From the NCBI GenBank assembly GCA_035578155.1, contig JAPWDM010000033.1, positions 641,001 to 705,000 of the forward strand: a DNA stretch of 64,000 nucleotides, in the 5' to 3' direction. Position 1 is the first letter of the stretch. Each line of letters opens with the position of its first letter. The translations under genes and the position numbers were made by a program. The notes beneath the pieces were generated by a model. The model made no database searches. It worked only from the letters and a program-made list of their open reading frames with translations, and was not told where the DNA came from. Positions 53,978 to 64,000 of this stretch are shown here, piece by piece. The stretch comes from Brachynemurus nebulosus. Lineage: Eukaryota > Arthropoda > Insecta > Neuroptera > Myrmeleontidae.

Positions 53978-56112
53978 TATAATAAAAATTTTTTAAAAAT
54001 AAAAATAAATTTTTTTTTTATTTTACGACAATATGTAAACATCTGCCGACTTTTGAATTGATAGGTACTGTATAGTAAAAAAAAAACCGAACACTGCTTT
54101 TCATAAATTGTGGTTAAAATATGTTTGAAATATTTTTGTATGTTTTTATTTCACAGGACGTTATGAATATTGCAAGAACCGTAACTCTGGTATTGTTGCA
54201 TTTCTTTAATTACAAATATTTAGTTGCATTACTTTAATTACAAGTATTAATTTAATTAAAAATTACATTAAAAATTACACTTGAATTTTTAAACAAACCA
54301 AAATAAACACTTTCCTTTAACTGTCATAAAACATTGTTGTTAATATTGTTGGTACACAACACAGATTAAAAAGTGAATTTTTATTCATAAGTGAGTAACT
54401 TTAGCGGAAAACTGTAACAGAGAATTCCAAACTTCGGCATTAATTATCATTATTGTACAATTATTTTACCAAATTTGTTCTATTATACCAACAAGCTGAT
54501 ACAAAACACATTTAAAAATTTACGTACTATAAACATACATAGTAGTCCGTCTATTGTGTAAGCAAATATACAGTAAGAGGTAAATGTCCCAAATTCCGAC
54601 ACTTTAAGGAAGAACCAAACATATTTTCCTAAAATAATTTAAAATTCGTTGGAAAGGCTGAAAGTCTTTTGTCAACAACCAGACCAAAATTTTTACTTTA
54701 GATAAATTATCACTTAAGAAAAATAGAAAGATAAAATACAAAAAATAAGAATTTTTGTACTACTGCAATGGCACATAATTTCGACATCTACCATAAGAAC
54801 TTAGCTCTAAATTCAATACCTTTGTGAACTTATTTTCGTGTTTTTAAATTCAACAGTGTCCATAATTTTGACTATAAACGCTTTAGCTCAAATAAAAAAG
54901 AAAAAAAAATGATAAAGATGCATTTAAGTATAATTTATTGAAAAATTGCTTTATTTATTACACGTACATATTAGTTAATAATGTACTTTTCCAATTTCTG
55001 CTAATATGAAAATTAATACTGTTTTGTTGTATATTTCGCAAAATAACTAATTGATCATTAATTTTAGTACAATATTTGTTAAAAATAAATCGAAATATAC
55101 AAAACGAACGTTTTAAAAGCAGAATTTTTTTAAATTCTTTAAAATAATATAAACGTTTGATTTTAAGACACTGTCTGATTTTGGGTCATTTACCTTATCT
55201 ATTGATTCATTCAAATTGATAAATATTCCTTTTCATTTCCCAGTGTGTCAAAATCGTCAAAACATTTTTTTTAAATAAACAATTACAGACATGCTCACAT
55301 ACATATGTACTTGGGGATTCACAGACAATCATGATGATATCATCACATCAACCATTGATAATCAAGGAGTTGGCCAAGTGCGTATTTAACACACATTAAG
55401 CCGAGTTCCTGAGTTATTTGCGTTTTTGTATTTTTGGAGATAAAATACATCGCATAGCATATTTTTTTACGGTTTACTGTGAAAATAAATAAATATATTT
55501 GTACTTGTGTTACTTAAGGGTCAATTAAGTGGTAATTGGATTCCTTACAAACCACATGGACTTCGACATACAATATTTCTGAAACAAGGTGTAAAGATTA
55601 GAAGTTGTTAAAAGAACCTTAACTTGATTTTAATAGATTTTTTTAATGATATGCTGCAAACAATTATTTTTGAAGGAACTTACGAAAAAAAATTTTCGTA
55701 AGTTCTCTTCTCTTCTAAATTTCTCTTAATAATTTTGATTTGAATTTTTGGAAATGTTATCTAATATCAGAATATACTTTGACGTAAAATTTCACTTACT
55801 GAGTGTACTAAAAGTGTTTATGCCCAGCTTTAAATACGGAAGATGGGTACCATAAGAAATTAAGAAAGAAATTGTTTTACTGACGGTTAATTGAGATATC
55901 TATCTGTAGCATGTATTGTATTTACAAAATTTCGTTTTCATACATGCAAAAGCGTGGAAATTCTGAAAATGTTACAATCAAAAAATTATAAGAACTTCCA
56001 GAGTTCTTCGGAACCCTAATTTTTGAAAATTATTTTTTAAAGACATACATAAACATAATATTTTATTACCTGTCAAACTGAATATATTTATGTGTTTTGG
56101 AAACACCAGTAA
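53978..56112. other. No gene supported
   Basis: About 2.1 kb of AT-rich sequence inside the CAGGGTGT-bounded interval. No transposase frame seen. Confidence 0.45.
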
Positions 56113-57411
56113 CCTATTTATATAGTCCGGATAAAATAATTTTTCACAGGACCGGCTTAACGATTTCAGTGTAATACTGTTAGACTGTTTGTATTTATGT
56201 ATGAGTCTGCTAGAGCAAATAATGTTCCTTTACGTACATACATACATAAACTGATTAAATTAAATCGAATTAACATAATATGTTTTAGAAAATATTACTA
56301 ATTTTTCCTTAAAAAATGTTCATACAAAACTAGTATATCTTGCCAACAAACTATACACAAATAAAAGTATACATATTAAGAAAAAAAGATGTAACGTTAA
56401 TAATGTGTTATCTAATAAAATATTATGTAGGTATTTACTTCATTTTTGCTAACTAATATTTTTTATATATATATACTTTTGAGCATTGAATAAATAGTGG
56501 GAATACACTTATATACACAATCTATATGAAAATGAAAAGTGACTAAAGTGTTGACGAATATGGATGGTTAAACAAGAGGGGATTTAAAATTTTTCTAGAT
56601 TAACTGATGTTATATTTGTTAGTGTAAATATTTTTAGAACATTTATTAATAAATACTCTCAAATTACAACAAAAATCACATAAAAATTAAAAAATATTCA
56701 TTACCATCGATAGTTTGTAGGTATTCTGTGTTTGTAGATTATAAAAGGTGTTAATCAATATGACGATTTTGCTTCAAAAAAATAATATCTAAAAAACTTC
56801 CATTGTATGGTCCATACAGATATTCTAATATCAATAGTATCTGTGGTTAAATACAAATAATACATACGTACATATTTATATTATACGTACGACACGTAGG
56901 ATGTCATCAAAATGATGTTTTATTTATGTGTTTGAATGAAATGGACAACTAGATTAAATATTGCTTGATTTACATTGCATGTGTATGTACCTATGTAGAA
57001 AACTAAAAATTTTAAAAAATTGTAAACAAGGTACATATATTAAATTTTAAAAAGTTAAAAAGAGATAAGGAGTTTGTTTATCAATTGATACTGAAAGACA
57101 GCCGCCGATGGGAAAGAAGACAATAAATTTTGTTTTATATATACCTGCAAGCTAGTTAGACAAATAAATATTGCAAAACTTTAATTCAACAAAATTTGGG
57201 GCCCCTTTTTATTTTTGATATAAATCTCACATAATAAAATTTTTCTAAAAAGTTTTTGCTTCTCTATGTTGAATTTCAATAAATTTTCAGGATTTTGTTA
57301 TTTCTGTTGTAGCAGACTCATACATAAATGCAAACAGTCTAACAGTATTACACTGAAATCGTTAAGCCGGTCCTGTGAAAAATTATTTCATCCGGTCTAT
57401 ACCTATTTATT
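56113..57411. repeat. Inverted-repeat pair with ~100-bp arms
   Basis: Arms 56113-56214 and 57308-57411 share ACAGGACCGGCTTAACGATT and AGTGTAATACTGTTAGACTG. The ~1.1-kb spacer is AT-rich. No TSD found. Possibly a non-autonomous TIR element. Confidence 0.75.
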
Positions 57412-58627
<1,216 letters not shown>

Positions 58628-59154
58628 TTGTATGTAACTAAAATCATGTACGTAAAATAACTAAAAATTTATATTATAAATAGTTTTAATTTCTTTTTGA
58701 GGTGCATAGATCTTATTACTACAGTTGACAGTCAATGTCAACAAATTATAAAACAAAAATATTAATAATGAAAAATTGTTGGGTTGTATTTGTTTAAAAA
58801 GATGTTCATTGGATTAAAAAAATTTGGTTTCATGCTTATTAAGAAAAAAAAATGGGTGTTTAATTTATTTATTAATTTTTAGAAGCCAGTTTAATGGCAT
58901 ACCTAAAAATTATGTTCCGGTATAGGGGCTTTTGCGTTATAATACGCTTGTAATGAAATAAAATACCGGAAAAATTGATGAATAAAGAAACAAACGACTC
59001 GTAAACTCGGAGAGAGACAGTGCCTTACCTTACACAGATAAAAATAATTATCTCTATTATTCAAAACTGGTTTATCAACATCGTCTTTCAGGTACGTTAT
59101 TGTACAGCCTATTTCATATGAAATAGTATAATGACGGGTTTTTCCCAAATTCAT

Positions 59155-59345
59155 TTTTAAGAGTATTTATTACACTCCCACATACATTTCTTCAATTACT
59201 CTGATGATGGTCGCGAGATTGAAAACGCGTTTAGTAAATTCTACTCAATTCTAGTGAAATTGACAAAGTAATTGAAACTTTAAATATTTTTAATATTTAA
59301 AATGAAATTTCACAAAGTAAACCTCTCAACAGTAAATTATTTTTT
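59155..59345 (+). mobile_element. Penelope-like 3'-end remnant
   Basis: A short segment containing CTGATGATGGTCGCGAGATT and GAAAACGCG, the kind of ending found in Penelope-like elements (compare 25231-25261). No coding part, and no TSD identified. Confidence 0.45.
59201..59230 (+). ncRNA. Hammerhead ribozyme-like core
   Basis: CTGATGA, then T, then stem II GGTC/GATT with a GCGA tetraloop (GNRA type), then GAAAA. The order matches the hammerhead core. The GAAA box has an extra A and stems I and III are not evident, so function is doubtful. Confidence 0.45.
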
Positions 59346-59349
59346 GTTT

Positions 59350-59635
59350 TTGCTTCAAAAGGCAGAACTCTTCTTAGAACTCATGTAGAACTACAAATCT
59401 TTTCAAATCTGACAATTGCTGACAAGGAAATTATCGTAGGACAAAGTGAGACGCTGCGTGAAGTTGGCGTCTCAGTTTGTCCTAAGGCAGTTTTTTTGCT
59501 TTAATGGCCAGAACTATTTGTTTAAACTAACAGGAACTCTAGAACTATTGAAAATAAGGCCAGAACTCTTAATTGTTTATGAGTTTCCACGAAATGATAC
59601 GCCAACTTCACACGCGCAACAATCTCTGTATCTAA
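59350..59635. repeat. Inverted duplication arm (pair of 52820-53085)
   Basis: Mirror copy of 52820-53085, including the internal ~160-bp unit with CGTGAAGTTGGCGT and ACGCCAACTTCACACG ends. It flanks Z copy B and the 153-bp tandem array on the far side. Confidence 0.85.
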
Positions 59636-59825
59636 ATATTATGTATAATAATATTTGTAAAGTTTTGTTAGGTATCCATAGAAATAAAACAAATTCAATC
59701 TATTCAAAGAAATTCAAAATAATATTTAAATAATTTTCTAACTTGTAATATTATCTAATACAATTTTTATAATTAATAGTAACTACTGCTAAAAATTATT
59801 ATTGAAAGAAAAAATTATTATTGAA

Positions 59826-59860
59826 AAATTCGTTAAGTGCGTGTTTTTGACACGCACTAA
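59826..59860. repeat. Perfect hairpin
   Basis: AGTGCGTGT and ACACGCACT pair over a 5-base loop (TTTTG). No T-run terminator context; significance unknown. Confidence 0.6.
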
Positions 59861-59937
59861 GTAATGTCACCTCAGTGAAAGTGTTAATTTATGATTTTTT
59901 GTTAACTCTACAGCCCTCTTGCGTTTATTCAATATGG

Positions 59938-60002
59938 ATGTACAACTCTATAATTATTCAATATGGATGTACAACTCTATAATAATGTTTCCCCCACTAT
60001 GA
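59938..60002. repeat. Tandem duplication, 31-bp unit
   Basis: ATTCAATATGGATGTACAAC TCTATAAT occurs twice in immediate succession. Confidence 0.85.
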
Positions 60003-60540
60003 TCACACAACGATATTAATATGTCATCCTTCGATGACATAAAAAACGGAGTTTCTTAGTACATTTACTCCATTCAGTAAATATCATTGTACGTTTGTGA
60101 TAAAGGTAAATAGACCAAAATAACGATACCATCATGTTGAAACAGAAAAATATCGTTTATTTTAGAAACAAAATGTATTATTCATTAGGAAAAATATTTC
60201 AGCCACTTTCATATACTATTATATCAAATTTATAAAAACAACTGATTGTACGGAACACTATTTGCGCAAGTACAACTTACCCTTGACGACTTGTTTAGGT
60301 CTTCGAAGGGCGTGTCCTTAATAACAAAGAGGGAGAAAACACTGGGCGTTTATTTTAATAAAAACTTTTCTTAGTTACTTCATTAAAAATATTAGATATC
60401 TCCTTCCAACTAATTACGAAGTAATTACTTAAACGTATGTCGTAGATAACAAAAACATGCAGGGATTATGATGTCATATAAAAAACAATATAAATATTTA
60501 GCTGCAAGGATCTTATGTTTTTTTACTTAAGGGTCATTAT
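60003..60540. other. No gene supported
   Basis: AT-rich sequence; nothing recognised. Confidence 0.4.
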
Positions 60541-62055
60541 TAGGGATGGCGGTTTTTCAAAAATAACCAGTTTTCGGTTATTTCGGTTTTTTTATGCTCG
60601 GTTTAACCGGACGGTTTAAACCGCTCAAAATAACCGGTTTTTGAAATAACCGGTTTTCGGTTTGATTTTTTTTTATTTTAGACAAAGCAATAATAATTGT
60701 TATCAGAAAATTTTTATTTTTACATTTACACTTATTTTTAAACGAAATGAATACCGTAAATACAGATAAAAATTTAAAAGTAAATTAACTAAACTAACAC
60801 AAACTCTAAACAAAAACAAATGTTTTTCACTGATTATTACGGGATAAATTTGTACTTCTATAACGAAAATTTGTTACCTAGCAATTTAACAAAAAGATTC
60901 TTCAACTAAAAATACCCGTCAGCAAAGCTGGAAACAAATTAGGTTAGGCAACAACACTTAGACAACAAATTTGAACTTTTAAAAAGAACAAAATTATTTT
61001 AAAAAAAATTACATATGTTAATTACTGACTATTACTTAAACAATGTTCTTTTTAATAATTAGGGCAACGAAAAATGTATTTTGACCTTTACAGTATACTT
61101 TTGCTGTAGATCAAATTAACTAAAGTTGGTCTGACGTCATTAACAAATAAAGCAAAATTAAACGTACATATTTATGTTAGTATAGTCACTCGAATATAAA
61201 AATAACAAAAAGGAAAAGAGACAGAAGACTGGGTCCGTCTAATTTTGCTTCACTTATTGCATATATTTGATTACGTCAAACCAACTTTTTTTTTAAGTTA
61301 TTATATGGATTAAGGTAGAGTTTCTCAAATTTGTTTTCTCCGTAAATATATTTCAAAATTTCAAATAAAATGATAAATTGTTTGCGGCTACTAAGATGGC
61401 TTCGAAAAATACTGACCTATGGAATAGATTAAATTAAATATTTTAAAATAAATACAGTGTTTTTTTAAAAAGTTCGCTTTATGTAAGGAAATTGTTTACT
61501 ATTAATTTTTTGAAAAATAGTGGGGTCACTTGGTGCCCACTTGTTATTTGGCGAGAAGTGATAAATAAGATGTGTTTAGCTCATTTTTTAAGTCAACCGT
61601 TGCATCAACTGACTCCTCTAAAATCAAAACTCATGTCCCGACTCCATTTTATATACAAGTACCATCAACGCCATCTTGTATATTAGTTACAGCGCCGACA
61701 GTAAACGATATATTTTTTTTATAAAATACATATGGAGAGTGGCAGGGACAGGATCTAAGCTAATAAAAATATTCAGAAAATTATCAGAATCGACATACTT
61801 GTTTACATTACAAATTGTTGAATGTTAATTGTTAGGTCGTTTTAACGTAAATGTATTAGAATTTTAAAGAAATTAACTTATAAAATGTTGACCTAATTTT
61901 TTAAATTGAGATTTTTTTTCAAAACTAATTTGTCCGGTTTTTTTTCCGGTTATCGGTTAAGAAAAAAAACACCGATAATAACCGAGTCAAAAAATAACCG
62001 AAAAAAACTGGTTCACCGAAGCAAAAAAACCGGTTTTCCGATAAACCGGTTGACC
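60541..62055. mobile_element. hAT-like element with AACCGGTT arrays
   Basis: Left end TAGGGATGGCGGTTTTTC. ATAACCGGTTTT, CGGTTTAAACCG and GTTTTCGGTT motifs crowd 60555-60670 and again 61930-62055 in inverted sense, while the 1.2-kb middle has none. The right terminal TAGGGATGG complement is not seen, so the right end may be truncated. The middle includes a relic of the fold-back at 13514 (61450-61640). No transposase. Confidence 0.6.
61450..61640. mobile_element. Degenerate relative of the 13514-14761 fold-back
   Basis: AAGTTCGC...TTTACTATTAATTTTTTGAA followed by AAATAGTGGGG and CTTGTTATTTGGCGAGAA parallels 13535-13670, and CATCAACTGACTCCTCTAAA parallels the other arm near 14675. It looks like a fold-back reduced by internal deletion. 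Confidence 0.55.
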
Positions 62056-62160
62056 GATAAGTGAACATATGAAAACTCCGTGTGTTTAAATGCAAAGAAA
62101 ATTTTGTCATACGTAGTAATGTTTCACAAGCACTCGATAATATTTGAAATTGAAAAACAC
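62045..62160. repeat. Dispersed repeat, inverted copy of 48240-48372
   Basis: CGATAAGTGAACATATG and TTTCACAAGCACTCGATAAT are shared. It adjoins the right side of the AACCGGTT element. Confidence 0.7.
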
Positions 62161-62509
62161 TGGTGTACTCGTATGTTAACAAACACCAAGCTAGCTGGTC
62201 ATACACCAGTAAATGTTAAGATACACCACGACAACTTCATTATGAGTGAAATTATATGGCTATTAATGATAAAACCTGTTATTGTTATACAAAAAATTGT
62301 TACAATAAATAAAATTATTAATTTAGTAATTTATGGGTCTACTCTGAAGATAGTTGAAAGACTGAATACGCGTCAAGTAATAAAATTATTTTAACAGTAT
62401 TTCAATATAACTTAAAGCAGTATTTCAGTATTATACTATTTCAATATATCAGCGAGAACCTAGCGCCTGCATTTCGAAAATTTAAAAATAAATTATAAAA
62501 CTTACAATT
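62161..62509. other. No gene supported
   Basis: AT-rich. The frame at 62080-62394 overlaps the dispersed repeat and has no recognisable motif. Confidence 0.4.
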
Positions 62510-63720
62510 AGTTGTGTTTAGACATATTCAAAGTAAACGGCATTCGATAAAGATTCGTTTGGATCCATTTGTAGCTCTTTTCGTTAGTACCTTAAGTCCT
62601 TAAAGTGTTCGGAGATACACGACTTTCGAAATTCTATGTAGAACTAACATTGTTGTTTTCGGATATATTCAAAATTTGAATATGGCATTTGAAAGAGTAC
62701 CGTTTTTAACCATTAGTACTTCTTTCCTTTTCATATTCATCTAAAAGAGTTCGAATGTACACGGTATTCAAAATTCTAGGTAGAAAGAAGTTAGTTGTTT
62801 TTTGTGATATTTTAAAAAATTTTGAAAACAGCATTCGACAAAGATTCATTTATACTCATTTGTACTACTTTTCTTTTCGTTTATATCTCAACCATTCTGA
62901 AAATACAACTTTTACTAATTTTCGACTTAACAGTAATATGATAATCTGGCGATTTTTAAATTTTAAAAGTTCCTTGTACGAACGGGTACAAACTATAGTC
63001 TTTCCAATGCTGTTTTTAAGTTTTGAGTATCTCTAGAAACAATGGAATTCATTCTACCTAAAATATCTAATAGTGAGTATCTCCGAACGGATTGAGGAAC
63101 AAACGAAATGAAAAGAGCTATAAAGGGTACAAATCATACTCTTTTAAGTGCGAATTTCAAAATTTCAATATCTACAAAAAATAATAAATTTCGTTCTACC
63201 TAGAATTTCGAGTATCGTGTATTTCCCAACTTTTTGATGAATAAACGAAAAGGAAAGAGCCAGGTACAAACGAATATTTATCGAATTTCGTTTACAAATT
63301 TTGAATGCCTCTGAAAAAAAAACAAGTTCATTCTACCTAGAATTTCGAGTATCGTGTATCTTCTAACTCTTTGAGGTAAAATTGAAAAGAAAGAATTCAT
63401 AAACGGGTACAAACGAATCTTTATCGAATGTCGTTTACAAATTTTGAATGTTTTTAAAAACAATCAAATTTATTCTAAGAATTTCAAGTACCGTGTTTTT
63501 CCGAACCCTTTGAGACACAAACGAAAATAAAAGAAGCACAAACGCAGAATGCTGTTTTCAAAATTGAAATCTTTCAAAAACAATTAAGTTGGTTCTACCT
63601 AGAATTTCGGCTACCGTGAATCTCCGAATCTTTTGAGGTACAAACGAAAATAATAGAAATACAAACAGGTACAAGCGAATTACAGGTACAAGCGAAAAAC
63701 AGGCAAAAGCAAAAAAGGAT
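62510..63720. repeat. Head-to-head satellite, ~165-bp unit
   Basis: Units of the same family run forward at 62510-63010 (about 3 copies; GACAAAGATTCATTTATACT) and inverted from about 63030 to 63720 (4 or more copies; GAATTTCGAGTATCGTGTAT, CAAACGAATCTTTATCGAAT). The orientation switches at about 63020. Unit-length frames on both strands are shadows. Confidence 0.8.
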
Positions 63721-63732
63721 ACTAATAAAATC

Positions 63733-64000
63733 GAAGAGGTGGATTCCAAAAGGCGCTAAGCCATTTTTTGTCTGATGTGAGATTTTAGTTGATGCAGAAT
63801 GTTCAAGTCCAGCTCTACACGATTTTCATAGTGTCACCCTTCAAAATAAGCTTAGTCTACTGTAAAATGAATGATGAAAAATGGAATGTTTTCCAAAAAG
63901 CGTTAAGTCAGTGACAACTTTATTTCAAAACGCTCTAAGTCAAATTTACTCGTAAACCATTGCATTTTTTTTTTCAATAATAGCTGGGTTTTTTTTCCAA
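63733..64000 (+). mobile_element. Second copy of the 9946-11770 element, cut by the window edge
   Basis: Starts GAAGAGGTGGATTCCAAAAG and follows 9946-10184 closely, then jumps straight to sequence equal to 11399-11460 (CTCTAAGTCAAATTTACTCG). It therefore lacks the 1214-bp palindrome and one TAA. It runs off the right end. Confidence 0.9.

Overview
The window is AT-rich eukaryotic nuclear DNA, most likely from an insect. The evidence is one split host gene with GT-AG introns, an arthropod-style transposon load, more than a dozen long (TA)n tracts, and no rRNA, operon or prokaryotic signal. Nearly all of it is mobile or repetitive DNA. The order of the insect is not determinable from what I can see.

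Host gene. The only host protein gene I can support lies on the minus strand at 7459-11989. Three exons join in frame and encode the stem and start of the catalytic domain of a polypeptide GalNAc-transferase (GT27; GALNT7/10-like by the motif around DIRHPGCK). The remaining catalytic exons must lie left of position 1 and the N-terminal/transmembrane exon lies right of 11989 or outside. A pogo-like MITE fills what would otherwise be a ~67-bp intron. The next intron holds three elements nested inside one another.

Left flank (1-7200): a fold-back repeat with (TA)n in its loop, a ~120-bp satellite array, two further tandem arrays and a palindromic MITE.

12.3-20.2 kb: a hAT MITE built from twelve TATCGATA octamers, a TA-TSD element family (called Z here), a 1.25-kb fold-back between two (TA)n tracts, a THAP/P-type transposase relic, and a DDE_3 transposase pseudogene cut by a 967-bp element.

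20.3-32 kb: a large inverted repeat holding a second long palindrome and a 5'-truncated Penelope-like element (GIY-YIG domain plus a hammerhead-like motif, 14-bp TSD), then DDE_3 pseudogenes and a hAT element.

32-44 kb: palindromic MITEs, a Z-core fragment, an intact and apparently complete autonomous hAT transposon (37550-40389; 14-bp TIRs, perfect 8-bp TSD, BED finger plus full transposase with one intron), and a second P-like relic carrying an insertion with a 240-bp near-perfect palindrome and a GC-rich hairpin array.

44-64 kb: a four-level nest (hAT MITE, Z, Y, TA-MITE), a tRNA-Thr(AGT)-like gene, two PIF/Harbinger MITEs, a second Z copy inside a 6.5-kb inverted duplication, another hammerhead-like motif, a hAT element rich in AACCGGTT-type palindromes, a head-to-head ~165-bp satellite, and at the right edge a second copy of the middle element from the GalNAc-T intron. 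That copy lacks the innermost insert and so gives a built-in empty site.

All sequence relationships were found by reading and comparing the sequence by eye. No database search or alignment program was run.
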